64,000 bases of DNA from Perkinsus marinus ATCC 50983 (GCF_000006405.1 NW_003215582.1:480143-544142), one strand, 5' to 3'; numbered from the stretch's first letter, positions 43,430-54,699 are shown. The notes: generated from the letters alone by a model not told the origin. Made by a program: numbers and translations.

Positions 43430-44204
43430 CCCCTCCCTACTACTTAGGGTCCTCTCCAGGAAGTTCCACCAGCCCCTCACTAGTCATCACATTCAGGATC
43501 GCCATCAGAGCCTGGCTGACCATGCCGGGGGCCATCCTCTCTGGTCTCGAACACACAAGGACGGCGAGAAGTGTCGCCTGAGGACCACCAACCCCTTCTC
43601 TCTGCAGTGGCTACGCTCCCATTACGAAGCCACCAATCCTATCTAGGACCTCTATCTCTGCCAAACCCTCTACCTTCCATACCCCATCTAGGGCCTCGAT
43701 GCATCGGCGAATTGCAGCATGAAGGGTCTCTAGGAGGGCAGGCATGAGTCTCTACCATAACAGCGACAGAGCCCCACCATCGTCCGCCCTAGCGATGGCC
43801 TGCCGCAGCGTATGTGTTGCTGGAGGGTATTGCCTGATGGTACCACTAAGGTCGCTGAGGGAGGTGAAGATGATCTCTACAGTAGAGGCGGGGATATTGT
43901 CCTAAAAAGCGACTTCAACGCTCCCGAAGACAGCCCCCGTGTAGTGTAGACAGACCAAAGCCTACCAACACTGCGTCCTCCTAGACAGTAGTACCATGGT
44001 TGTTCCGAGCTCTCGAGCTCCCAATATGAAGCTACTGAGGACCCTAAAGGCCTCCTCTGTCCGCTGCCTCAACAAGCCATCATTTTCCTTGTCATCCCCC
44101 TCATCGGATACAGCATCTACCTGCCTGCCTTGACCAAAGAGAAGACTCAACATATTCAGGTAAACACTGAGCCGAGTAGAGTAACATGGTCCAGAACCCA
44201 ACAA
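43430..44204 (-). pseudogene. upstream half of HEAT-like gene, one frame with four TAG stops
   Basis: One minus-strand frame stays open for about 250 codons except for four TAG codons. It reads NMLSLLFGQGRQVDAVSDEG, AFRVLSSFILGARELGTTMV, then TAG; ALVCLHYTGAVFGSVEVAF, TAG; IIFTSLSDLSGTIRQYPP and ADDGGALSLLW, TAG; RLMPALLETLHAAIRRCIEA and LDRIGGFVMGA, TAG; ATLLAVLVCSRPERMAPGMV and VMTSEGLVELPGEDPK, ending at TAGTAG. Composition and helical repeats match the downstream gene at 41218-43245. No frameshift is needed. Some TAGs could be hidden by tiny introns, but the GT...TAG choices I tried shift the frame. A pseudogene opened by element B is the simplest reading. Confidence 0.5.
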
Positions 44205-44884
44205 AGGGAGGATAGGGCGTGATTAAACTCCCAACGGCGACAAGGTAAAACCATCTAGGCAATCTCGTCGAACATGACTACTAAGTTCTCTTCCAATCTC
44301 CATCTCCTGCACAGTAGAACTACTAGCTGTTGTTCGCTCCTCGCCAACCATCATCAGACCATGGAGTCAATGCTTCCAAACTACTGTCACGACACGACAC
44401 TTGTTATTACACATCACGAATTATAATCCCAAACTCAGAGGCAATGTGTTTGTTTCACTTTACTTTCTCAAGAATCATGATCAACTCCAGAACCCAGTTC
44501 TCACAACCTACCAGCATCACCGAGGTAAAGGCTCAATCAAAAGTAACGATGCATTTATCATTTTCCAGACTTCCCCAGTATCCTCACAAAACTCGACTAA
44601 ATACACATTATTGCGTAGAGAAACTGCGTCCCAATAACGTGTCGTCACGACACAAAGATTTAGGGAGGACCAGAAGAATATTAAGACACAAGTAACTGAC
44701 GAGACCGCCTGGCCGCCTTCCCTCAGACGTAGAGGGAGGCCAGCATTCATCAACATGAATAGGTAAACCGAGAGCAATTGCAGTAGTAGTGGTAGTAACA
44801 ACAGCACGTACAACAGAGTTTATATATTATATAAATACTAGGAACAAATCGGATTGTTGTTGTTGTTGCACTGACAATAAGTGC
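44205..44884. other. intergenic, no supported gene
   Basis: Overlapping frames on both strands (44330-44695 plus, 44517-44813 minus) with no family features. A GTAGTAGTGGTAGTAAC run lies at about 44784-44800. Confidence 0.35.
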
Positions 44885-46873
44885 TTACAGCTGAACATCG
44901 GTAATACCAAGACGCTTGCCCAGGTCCAAGAGCTCTTCACGGTAATAGCCTTCGAACTTATCATAATCTGTCACCACGTTGGGATCGACAGTAGTGTTGA
45001 AGTAAAACTGGCCGTTATATGACATCACAATCACTTGCTCCACAAGTGTGAGGAATATAGGATAGATAGCCTCTATCTGTTTGCCGCCAATACAGCACGG
45101 CTGGGTAGGACCAGGAACATTAGAGAAGATAGCAGTGTGTCTTGAGTAGATGGCTCGAGTAGCCTCTTGAGCCTTTCTCAGAGGATACAACGGCATAAGT
45201 TTGTTGCTGATGAAATTAGACGTGGTAGAGTCCAACGACTTCTTAAGACGATTCATCGCGCCATCAGTTTCCTCTAGTCGGGCCAGGGGACCATCAGCTC
45301 GAATAGCCTGACGGAGCAACACAGATAACTGTTATGATAACAAGAACATCATCCCTTACTTTGCTCAGGTCTGCACTGGCGAACGACCAGTTGTTGCCCA
45401 GTCTATCTCCCTCAGGTGGGGGGTTGGGACCAAAATCAATTGGAGCCCCAACGGGTATAAGGATCCTCATAATGGTGTTGTTGTCAACAGCAGCGCCACC
45501 ATATCTCCTCATAGCACCAACCATAGCTCCCAATAGCACATCGTTAACAGTAATCTAAGCCATAACTAGTAAACAATACTAATGACATATCAAATTTGAA
45601 TATAATAAATTACGTGTTATAAACTAATGATAGATTTATTAGAGACCTATCAATACGATATCATGACCTTTATTCTCTATAATATAGCATACCACTCCCC
45701 ACTCAAGTGCATCCAAGTACGGCTAAGGCTCACCTTGCCAGGGGCCTTATTCTTGATTGCCTTCACGTAATCAACAGAGAAAGGCTTGAAACAAATCGAC
45801 TTGCGGTCGCCGCTGTACTTCATATCGCCGGATCGATGGGAGAGAGGAGCGTTGAACCCAAAGGATGTCTCGAGAGGCAGACTACCCTCGTGCATGTTCG
45901 AGACGAATGAACGGACCTGTTGGGAGAGGGGATGAAGGCAGTTGCCAAACTCAATGGTTGTATTACCCATTCCAGACAATAAAGGATGTTGAAGAAGAAC
46001 TTCTTGATAGGACCGAAAACTACCGGCTTTTTAGCCTTGTAGTTGACGAAGGTGACAGGCTCTCCATCGGGAGTAGTCGCAACCTTGTCTAGCAGTTGAA
46101 CCTTGAACACTCAGTATTCCACCGAGGCATCAGCATCCAAGAGAGCTTACCAGAGTGAGGCCGTCTGCCACTGTGTGGTGGCATCGGAAAACAACACAGT
46201 TCTTCTGTTGGGCTCCTACAGCAGCTGGTAGGAAATGTACTTGCCATAAAGGCTTATCACTGGGTAAATCCTCGTTGATTATCTACACCCAAAAGTTCCT
46301 TCAAAAGCACCACAGACACACGACTAGTCCTCACCTTATCGACTTCAGTGTCCAACTCTTGACGGTCCTTAACAGGATCATGAGTGAAGACATGGTCGGC
46401 CAAGTCAACATCAACCATCTTCCAACCATGGCACTTCACATCGGGCACAGCCGAGAAGCGGACGAATGAGAGCAACTGAACAAGATAGAGAGAGATTAGT
46501 GGATACCTCTACTGACCCTCAGGCACTTACATTCTCCTTCACAAGCTTCTCAACAGCGCTGTCGTCCGGAAGATCGGCCTTGAAAAAGACTTCACAGTTG
46601 ATGACGTTACAGGCCGGCCTTATGTTGGACTCCTTTGGGAAGCAGTCACTCATGTACATGTGCTCCTCCATCCACGACAAGCCCCTTATACCAGAACCTA
46701 GGAATAACAACGTATGATGGTACTTCTCAACCTAGGAAGGAGTCTTCCGGTGTTAGCCTACTATTTCCTTCTTCCGACCGAGTCATCCTGTTATGAAGTA
46801 TCCTGCCCAGTACGAGGGCCAGCAGAGTGACTACAGTAGCTGCAAGCAGGAAGGAATAATCGTCGAATACCAT
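44885..46873 (-). CDS. wax ester synthase / diacylglycerol acyltransferase (WS/DGAT)
   Basis: WS/DGAT enzymes join acyl-CoA to fatty alcohols or diacylglycerol, making storage wax or triacylglycerol at membranes. ATG 46873 gives MVFDDYSFLLAATVVTLLAL, an N-terminal membrane anchor. Exons follow: LSWMEEHMYMSDCFPKESN, VKCHGWKMVDVDLADHVFTH, LWQVHFLPAAVGAQQKNCVV, then FRCHHTVADGLTL with the catalytic HHxxxDG. Next come VTFVNYKAKKPVVFGPIKKF, DRKSICFKPFSVDYVKAIKN, GAMVGAMRRYGGAAVDNN with RILIPVGAPIDFGPNP (the usual N-R beta strand), and the DUF1298 end SNVPGPTQPCCIGGKQIEAI, VIVMSYNGQFYFNTTVDPNV and YYREELLDLGKRLG. Stop at 44885. All family landmarks are present in order, so probably active. Confidence 0.9.
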
Positions 46874-47777
46874 AGGTGAGCAGCGGGCGTTTACAAATCT
46901 ACCAGCGATACAACTTTCGGCCCACACAGTTGGTAAATGTTGATAACATGCTCACTGTTTACCGATTATACCATACCCAAAATGTCCTCGACCATGACAG
47001 GGTATCTTCAGCCGGTCTCATCACAGGAAGTTTAGCCTAAGCCATGATCTTGCTAGCCTGACTTAGCGATTAAACACGAGAAAAATACTCCGAAGTCTAT
47101 TAAACTTCGCGCACTTTCATCACAAGTAGGATCTACGTTTTAAAGTTCGCTTATACATGTGAAGTTCTCCATTACCACTCCGCAGCTCTCCTGTCTTTGG
47201 ATGGCCCGCAGGGATGTAAGCCAGAGTAGGATTACCACTGGAAAGGCCGACACTATACCGGAGCCGAAGGGTTATACTAGGATAAGCTCCTTCCTGGTAG
47301 AGCTGGGCTTAGTACTCTTATATGACTTATATAATAGCAATGATCACCGAATGTACTATTAGAGCGGGGGTGGCCGTTGGGGATAGGCATACCTCTGTGC
47401 TAGCGGTGCATATCAACCTTATCTAACCGTATAATAGTTCGTGGAAAAGATATGAGAAATATTAATACTATTAATATTTTTAATTTCGTCCTATTAATTT
47501 AATAGGATTTCTTACCCCTCTCGGAATTCGACGGACCACGCTATACAACTGGTAGGTAGTACTGGAATTACGCTTCTCCCACTGGGGGATCTTAATATAC
47601 CACATACACGTAGTGGAGGCTCTCTTCAGAGCACACATGCCCTCTTTTCGACTGAGTTGTAGCCGATCACGTAGTACGTTTCCTCCTACCATTGCTGTCC
47701 CATATAGCCCTAATCCACGCCTAGCAGGTGGCATCTGGTCGAACAGTTGAGTTTCTTCTTTTTTCTCCCACTTTCCT
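46874..47777. other. intergenic with possible small minus ORF
   Basis: A minus frame of 84 codons (47480-47734) is basic (RRGLGLYGTAMVGG, DRLQLSRKEGMCALKR) but unrecognised. At 47455-47510 an AT-rich stretch holds small palindromes (ATTAATACTATTAAT, CCTATTAATTTAATAGG). No RNA gene seen. Confidence 0.4.
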
Positions 47778-48250
47778 ATGATAACCGTGTCGGTTCAAGT
47801 ACCCCAAGGGGCTACTGGTGGCAGCACCATTCAAATCATCGATCCTACATCCGGCAGACCATTCCAGGTCCAAGTCCCAGCCGGCCTAAATCCAGGGGAC
47901 ACCTTCAATGTCGATGTACTATAATCATTTCCTCACACAACACTACCATCGTCACTCCTCAGCTTGGGCCGACCATCGTACAAGGCAAGCCTGTTAGTGG
48001 TCCTGATCAAGGCTACGGTGGGCCGTAATAACAACCACTACTGCTGTATAGCACGAGGTCACTCTGTCTCAACTTGCAGGCACCATTCGACCCAGGCCCC
48101 TCCCCAAACTGTCATCATCAACAGTGGCCCTGCCCAGAGCCCAAGCGCCGCAGATGCCGCTGGCTCTGCCGCTTGCTGTGCATGGTGTGCAAGTAGGATA
48201 CCACTAAGCCGCTTGGTAGCTCTCCAGCGATCCTTTGTCAGGTATGCTAG
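47778..48250 (+). CDS. small paralogue A, VQVPQGATGG family with Cys-rich end
   Basis: Exon 1 from ATG 47778: MITVSVQVPQGATGGSTIQI, then GRPFQVQVPAGLNPGDTFNV. A 46-nt intron (GTACTATAATC...CTCCTCAG) leads to LGPTIVQGKPVSGPDQGYGG. Another intron (GTAATAAC...CTTGCAG) leads to HHSTQAPPQTVIINSGPAQS and AADAAGSAACCAWCA. The last exon is uncertain. The repeated V.VP.G..PG..F.V phrase is common in protist proteins of unknown role, where it forms short beta strands. The C-terminal double-Cys segment could be membrane-associated or palmitoylated (inference). Direct tandem duplicate of the gene at 48525. Confidence 0.65.
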
Positions 48251-48524
48251 CATGCTGTGCTCTCGGTCAGGCATGTGGCTAGTCTCATTCGATTCCATTC
48301 GATTGCTGCTGTCGAAACCTCATAGCCGGCAACGACTCCCCCGTCATTATAGATTTTCTGTTTACTAAATTCTAGAGTAGCACTGTCTACATCCCCGTAC
48401 GTGTGCTTTCCTTCCTTCAACTCGTTCCGATCGAGTCACTGCTCTGTCGGGTTTGCTGCTTAGCCATTCTGCTGTGAACAACTCTGGACGTTCTGGCCTG
48501 TAGCATTCAGTTGATCTCTTTATA
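48251..48524. other. spacer between tandem paralogues
   Basis: May contain the last exon and 3' UTR of paralogue A and the promoter of B. CATTCGATTCCATTCGATT (about 48287-48305) is a small direct repeat. Confidence 0.4.
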
Positions 48525-49000
48525 ATGGCAATCTTAACAGTTCAAGTACCACAGGGGGCCACTGGTGGTAGCACTCTACAGATTACGGATCCCGCCACTG
48601 GAAGGCCGATGCAGGTTCAGGTTCCGGCCGGTCTTAGACCCGGTGACACATTTAATGTAGAGGTAATGCTAATAGTAGTAGCGGTACTTGCAGTCGTCAT
48701 TGCAGTAGTGTTCAATGTAGCATCTCTCAGGTTTCACCAGCAGTAGTGACTGCTCAACCATACAACAACAGTGGCTATGGAGGCTATGATTCTTATGGGA
48801 ACTCGTGAACATCTATTCTTAGCCCGATTGTGAAAAACAATCACCCCCTCAGATACCAGCACCCGCCTCATCAAACTGTCATCATCACAGACAGTAGTCG
48901 TCCGCCGTCCGACGACAATGGACAGGGAGCAGCACAAGCAGCCAGCTGTTGTCTTTGTCTTACTAGTAGGTCGTCTTACCTTCTGTTCTCCCTTATGCCT
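48525..49000 (+). CDS. small paralogue B, VQVPQGATGG family with Cys-rich end
   Basis: ATG 48525: MAILTVQVPQGATGGSTLQI, then GRPMQVQVPAGLRPGDTFNV. An intron of about 68 nt (GTAATGC...CTCTCAG) leads to VSPAVVTAQPYNNSGYGGYD and SYGNS. Another intron leads to YQHPPHQTVIITDSSRPPSD and GQGAAQAASCCLCL. Intron positions, the PQTVII/HQTVII phrase and the Ala/Cys end correspond exon for exon to paralogue A. Exon 1 is well conserved; exons 2 and 3 have drifted more. End approximate. Confidence 0.65.
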
Positions 49001-49367
49001 TTGCTTCTCAGCTATGCTCTCCTGCTGCCTCCTGGGACAGGCCATCGGATGAGCCTGTCTTATCATAAGGGATTTGCAAAGTCAAATTCAGGCGACCTCA
49101 TCGCCGCTCTCACTTTCTCTACAGTTCCTGTCGAAAATACACTTCTCTGAAGGCGACACAATTCTGCACATGCCTATTCTGCTGAGCGACAGTCATCACG
49201 CAACGCGTTGTTCCTCTCTAGTGTAATCAGCTGTTTCTCTCACACACTATTGCTCTAGCGTTACCAACAGTGATAACAGAAGATCACATTCAGTCAGTCT
49301 TCGGGGTGGTTAAGTTGGAGCTTCGAAAATAGGGAGGGGGTAGCTCGGAGGTTCTTGAACGGGTGGT
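49001..49367. other. 3' flank up to assembly gap
   Basis: No further gene recognised before the N run. Confidence 0.4.
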
Positions 49368-49467
49368 NNNNNNNNNNNNNNNNNNNNNNNNNNNNNNNNN
49401 NNNNNNNNNNNNNNNNNNNNNNNNNNNNNNNNNNNNNNNNNNNNNNNNNNNNNNNNNNNNNNNNNNN
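49368..49467. other. assembly gap, 100 N
   Basis: Exactly 100 N, so a placeholder gap of unknown true length, between paralogue B and the tRNA pair. Confidence 0.99.
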
Positions 49468-49512
49468 AATGGATCAGTACAGACTCATCCGACTAAAACT
49501 TAAACTCAATAA

Positions 49513-49585
49513 TGCCCAGACCCAGGATCGAACTGAGGACCTCCAGATCTTCAGTCTGGCGCTCTCCCAACTGAGCTATCTGGGC
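49513..49585 (-). tRNA. tRNA-Phe (GAA)
   Basis: A 73-nt cloverleaf on the minus strand. The acceptor GCCCAGA pairs with TCTGGGC and the discriminator is A. The D-arm is GCTCAGTTGGGAGAGC. The anticodon arm CCAGA-CTGAAGA-TCTGG has GAA. The T-arm holds GTTCGATC, pairing CTCAG/CTGGG with one or two weak pairs. The A and B boxes needed for Pol III are intact. No intron. Confidence 0.95.
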
Positions 49586-49589
49586 TGAA

Positions 49590-49733
49590 TCACGAATACA
49601 TCGGATCACCTGCCTGCGTGGCCGATAGACATTTTTATCAGTAATGGAAAACGTCCTTCCGAGCCAGTGAACACTTTTCACAGTAATGGAAAACATCCTT
49701 CCGAGCCAGTGAACACTTTTCACCAATGAAAAG
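49590..49733. repeat. two copies of a 46-bp unit between the tRNAs
   Basis: CAGTAATGGAAAACGTCCTT then CCGAGCCAGTGAACACTTTTCA recurs with one or two differences: TCAGTAATGGAAAA at about 49639 and CAGTAATGGAAAA at about 49681, each followed by C.TCCTTCCGAGCCAGTGAAC. Directly visible tandem duplication. Confidence 0.85.
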
Positions 49734-49750
49734 CACCACCTGATTCACAA

Positions 49751-49823
49751 TGCGGCCTGCGAGGATCGAACTCGCGACCTTAGGATTATGAGACCTACGC
49801 GCTACCTACTGCGCCAAAGCCGC
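49751..49823 (-). tRNA. tRNA-Met (CAT), elongator type
   Basis: A 73-nt minus-strand cloverleaf: acceptor GCGGCTT with AGGCCGC (one G-T pair), discriminator A, D-arm GCGCAGTAGGTAGCGC, anticodon arm TAGGT-CTCATAA-TCCTA with CAT, and a perfect GCGAG-TTCGATC-CTCGC T-arm. Normal TTCGATC T-loop rather than the initiator type. About 165 bp from tRNA-Phe, same strand. Confidence 0.94.
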
Positions 49824-50220
49824 ATGAAAGGCGGTAAATGTCCAAGAGTGGAGTTGACCGACTTACCTTTATCATTTCTTTTTTGATCTTTTCCGATCCC
49901 CCCTAACTCATGACAACCACCCGACGGCTCGTTTTCGTGGCCCTCTACGAGATCTTATTTGTTCTCCCTAGATTGGTTCTATATGTCACCGTATCCTTGC
50001 ATTCGTGCTCGATGATGCCTGCTTTGTTCACGGTTATTTCCTTGTACCAGTGTTCAGAACACTGTGTTCTGGTGACTGGTGACACAAGATTCGAGAGGAG
50101 ATACCCATTTATAGATTGCCTAGAAATTATTTGGTGTTGTGTAACCAATTATCACCATGCTGACGAGTCACGCGATTCGAGGGAATTTCAAACTACAAAC
50201 AGGGAACTTTACTTCTTCTC
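49824..50220. other. gene-poor, one doubtful ORF
   Basis: The plus frame 49910-50254 has hydrophobic stretches but no family features, and its end overlaps the partial element at 50221. I do not support it as a gene. Confidence 0.35.
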
Positions 50221-50274
50221 AATTGACTTGATATGGTCCGGCCAACTTATTTGACCATGTGCATATTTAACCAC
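50221..50274 (-). repeat. dispersed element, partial copy D
   Basis: The minus strand has AAATATGCACATGGTCAAAT followed by GACCATATCAAG, matching only the head (ATGCACATGGTCAA) of copies A-C. Similarity is lost after about 45 bp. Confidence 0.5.
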
Positions 50275-50547
50275 AGTGCTACTGTGCCCCGACTGATTGG
50301 TACTGCCCGTAAGCGCCTTATTAGCTCACTCCGGCCATAGTAGGTATGGAAGATAGTAAATTAGTATAAGTAATGCACCACACTAGCACATGACACTCAT
50401 TTTTGGCAATGAGCTCAGTCGCCCTGTCAAAGGGCGAGATGAATGTTTCGAAGAGTCGCTTCACGTCTTTTTGGTGTATATCCGAACGGAGGCTTTCCGA
50501 CGGAATCCCCAAACAACAGGTCTGATCGGCGCCCCCTCCTGATTCAA

Positions 50548-53500
50548 TCAGCGACGTCGGCATGATCGACAGTCCCAGTGGGGCAGTTTACATAGACGTT
50601 CCCTGTTTCGGACTCTGACGATTCCTTTCGCAATCTCCGTCGTGGTCCACTTCAAACGCGAACCACGGGATGAATACGTGAGGATAGGCTCTGCTATTGC
50701 CCCAAATGGGTAGCAACGTCCCACAAAGTGAGATCGGTAGAGTTTGAAAATCTTCCTCACTCGCTAGTCCACGAAGCTTCTGAGAGCCCATCATCCTGAC
50801 AAGTAAACCATTCGTATCGACGATTCCCTCTTGCGTACTGCATAGTTGCGGACAGCACAGTTTTCCCGCCTGGTTGCACGATCCAGGAGGACAGTCTCAG
50901 CATCGTCATGGGCAAGGGGATCGTCTTTGAGCCACTCAGGGATCTCATGGAGCTGCATCAGCCGTGTATCATGTGCCTGCATCACAGCTGACCGGAAGTT
51001 TATTCGACTCCGCATTCTCATCTGCGGCCTACCTCAAGCCTGGCGTCGAATGCCTCAAACCATGCCAGCTCCTCGGGCGTACGAGCCAGCATGTTGTTGA
51101 GATCAGTTGGGGAGGTAGCACAGCTCAACTGTTCTTCGAATTCAGCGAGCTCAAGCAGTGATTTGAGTCGCACACAGCTGTCGTCACTCAAGTCGGTATT
51201 GGCTTCTCCAATGTAGCTGAGAACATTCTTAGAAGACTGATTCACAACACGAGGCATCTTGGAGGTTCCTTACTGTCCTCCTTGTATGACTTTCTTATCA
51301 ATGTTGCGCTTAGTGGTGGCTTTCTGTAATATGAGACGCTCTATTGGGCACATTCCCGTCAATCGCAGGACAATGACGTCGGACTTCTGGCCCACTCGGT
51401 GAGCCCTGTCCATGGCCTGAGGGGAAGCATCACCCTCAGCAGTCATCCAAAGAGCATGCACTTGAAGGTCCATCTGAGGGTTCCAGTCGGAGTCGTAGAG
51501 AATGACCGTATTGGCGGCCTGCAAGTTCAAGCCGAGGCCACCAGCTCGAGTTGAGCTAAGAGATGAACACGTGGCCCAAGGAGGAGGGCATCCACGAGAT
51601 AGATTGCCAAAATTGATGCCCCCGGTTAATGAAGGACTCACAGAAGGAATATGTTGGTGTCATGATTGAGCGGGTCGTTGAATCGGTGCATTGCCGACTG
51701 ACGGTCCTCCAAAGAGGTTGACCCATCCAGCCTGAACCACTGCAGGCCTTTGTTCTCTAAGAACTGTTCAAGGATGTCGAGTAGGCAGGTCATTTGTGAG
51801 AAAATGAGGACCTGAGGACGTTTGGATGGTCGAGGAACTTGTATCAAGAAGACCAACTTTATGGTTGAAATGCAGCAGCTTAGGCACTAGACGGTCGAGG
51901 AGTTCAAACTTCCCACTGACACGCACAAGGTCGTCGTTGATGTCGTATTCGTCAAGAAAGAGGTATGGGTGTTGGGCCATCTTGCGGAGTTGCATGCTGA
52001 CCTGCTCAGATCATCTTTGCTGGAGCCACCTCCTTCGAAGCGACCAGGACAGTACATTCCTAAGAGCGACTTTCTGCTCCCCATGTCCACCGCACAGAGC
52101 TCTTTGCATAATTTGATGCATACCCCTGTCCTGCCAGGCCGAGAGAGGTACCCAAACGAGATGTTCTATCTTCTTAGGGAGGGTGGCCTTCTCGCAGCTA
52201 GATGCCTCCATTATGGTCGGGTCACCAAAGACCTGCCGACTTTATGTGAAAGGCGCGGTAGTTCACTATCGCCCACCTGGGACTTGGTCCTTCTTAGTAA
52301 GAACGGTTGTAGCATTGTATGCAGTTTGTGGAGCACTAAGAGTTGCTCCTCTTGCGTCAATGCACTTGCTGATGCTGCGTCACTCATCGAGGGTTCACCT
52401 ATTCCTGATAGCTCGATAACAACGAGCTGTTCAAGCGCCCGCAGCAATATGGAGAGACCGTTGTTTCGGTCTTCTCACCAGCATGACCTTCAAAAGGCTT
52501 GCTGAACCACTCAGCAAATTTGTCCGCATCAGTGAAGACTTTGGGAAGTAGGAATTTGAGAAGTGCCCAGAGTTCAGTGAGGGAGTTCTGTAGAGGTGTA
52601 CCAGTAAGAAGGAGTCTAACGATTGAATGGTACCCGATGGCACCAGCCGGGAGAGCATACCTATGCCGAGCTGGTACGGACGATACGGCCATATGGAATC
52701 TACTGAGGTGATTCTTTATCTTGTGGCCCTCATCTATGATTACGTACCTACTCAATGGTCTCGCCCTCGGTACGAGAGAAGGCTTGCCTACGTCCAGTGG
52801 ACTTTGCTCAAGGTCTTAGTCTCTCTGATGAGGATCTCTGGTGTGGTCAGACAGACATCATAATTCACATCAGGAGCTACTCCCCGGCTGTGCAACCTGC
52901 TGTCCACTTCATATGATCGAGCCACTGCAGCAAGAGCATCTACACTCTCGCTATTTGCCTTCGAGTCGTGAGGTCTCCTCGCAGGACGACGACTCTCGCT
53001 GATGGCAACCATTTCTTGAACTCGGCTATCCAATTGGGCAGCGTGGACAGAGGCACCTAACGACCACGTCTGTCTACGACAGCTACTGCATCGTCGTACC
53101 ACGATCAAGTAACGATTCAAGTCGCTGAGGTCCTCCTTGGTCGGGTCGTCTCTCATCAAGGACGCTATGAGGGCTATCACTTGTATGGTCTTGCCGAGTC
53201 TGGTCGGAGGTCTCCTCGAGAAAACATTTTCAAGACCTACCCCATTTCGTCTGCAAGAATGCCGTTAAGCTTATTGAGCTTGAGACTTCTGAGCCAACGC
53301 AGACCCTGTAGTTGATGTGGCAGTAGATTGCAACCCTAAATGAGACAAGGACACTGGGAAATGCGCGGCATGCAGGGATCGAACCCACGTTAGATAAATT
53401 AGCAGGCTGTACCACTGTATCCTCACGGAGTTGATGGAGAGCATCATGGTAATCAACCACGCCTGTTACTCGACACCCTTCCTTCTCCTACCGGGACTCT

Positions 53501-54484
53501 CATAAACATCAGCTGCCTGGAGCAGGTAACACCTGGTCGTCCCGAACCTTGTCACCAAGCTCACTAAGGAAGCTGTCCGTCTGCTCTAGTAGCTCCTGCA
53601 TGGATAAAGTGGCGGCCAAGCCCTCCACCAATCATCAGTGAGTCTCACCACAAGTTTCTTGTTTTTGGACTCTTTGATCATCTTAACGTATTCTGCATAG
53701 TTGTTCTCGCGTAGGAGTTTCATTCGTTTTGCCTCCTGCTTCCGCTCCCATTCCTCTTGCCTACATCCAACGGACCACATGCCCCAGACTAGCTGCTTGA
53801 CTCGTTACGCTTTCCGTATCAATGCCGTCGCTTGTTTGCATTGTACAGCGAGTTGGGTCATCAAGTGACGCTCCCATTGCCATCGCTGTCGCAAGTCGTC
53901 ACCATGCTTCACCACAGCTGGGATGACCACGGACTTATAAACTCTCTCTGCAACAGTCTGTCTGGTTTCCCTAGGAAATTGGATCTTCTCGGTGAGCTTC
54001 CACAATGACCGCAGCTCCTCCGCTTTAGAAGGTATCCACTTTATATACTGGGAACGATTCTCCTAGAGTTCACCAATGTCTATTGATGAGTGGACGAGAA
54101 GCTTACAGGAGTTCTGAAAGCTCTGCAGGCAGCGGCAAGCACAAGGTCACGCCTCCAGTGGTGCAAGGCCGCTAGAGATGCTGTGAGGTCCCCACTGCTG
54201 AGATCTTCCTCAACAAGGCTGCATGCTTCATACCAGCATGGGATCCTGAAGGGTTGCAGAAGGAATTGATGACGCGCTCAAGATTGAAGTGACCTCAAGT
54301 CTGGCTTGGACTGCAGCCAAAGCCGGCAAGCATCGCCTGCATCGGCTCTGCCACTGGGAAGTCGCCGTGCTTTGATGACTTTATCCTGCAAGTTCCAGTC
54401 TATCGCTGAGATTCCCATCAAAGGGCTCAGCAGATCCACTGCATCATCGTCTGTGTTGGTGTCGGAGGAGTTGGGATTAGACAT
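50548..54484 (-). CDS. SNF2/BRM-type chromatin remodeller ATPase
   Basis: ATP-driven nucleosome remodeller of the SWI/SNF (SMARCA2/4, STH1) group. ATG 54484 gives [23 protein letters not shown]-like part: [33 protein letters not shown]. Then [20 protein letters not shown] with [11 protein letters not shown] (post-HSA). Helicase core: [24 protein letters not shown], a 41-nt intron, [24 protein letters not shown] (DEGH box); [123 protein letters not shown]. SnAC domain: [20 protein letters not shown], then [18 protein letters not shown]. No bromodomain is seen; coding after SnAC fades into short frames near 50.55-50.76 kb, so the end is approximate. Confidence 0.92.
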
Positions 54485-54699
54485 TTAGCAGAATAGTGGG
54501 AGAGTTTCTCTCGCTTCAGGCAGCATGCTGAGGGCGGGGGCTCGGTTAAACACTAATGTGATTTATGACCAGAGACCATGTAAGCAATGGACAGCAGCTG
54601 AGCAGTTCAGATGATACAACAGCAGTATCTCGTCTTCAATATCCTCCACATTAGCACACCTAGGAGCACCAATACATGAAGCCCGAATGAATATCTTTC

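Noticed and set aside
49910-50254. 114-codon hydrophobic ORF
   Set aside because: No family features, overlaps partial element D, and stands alone between tRNAs and the SNF2 3' end.
53360-53440. tRNA-like GGGTTCGATCCC box on the minus strand inside the SNF2 gene
   Set aside because: It lies in an ordinary 54-nt GT-AG intron joining ANLSN to [14 protein letters not shown]. No acceptor stem or D-arm pairs, so the box is chance.
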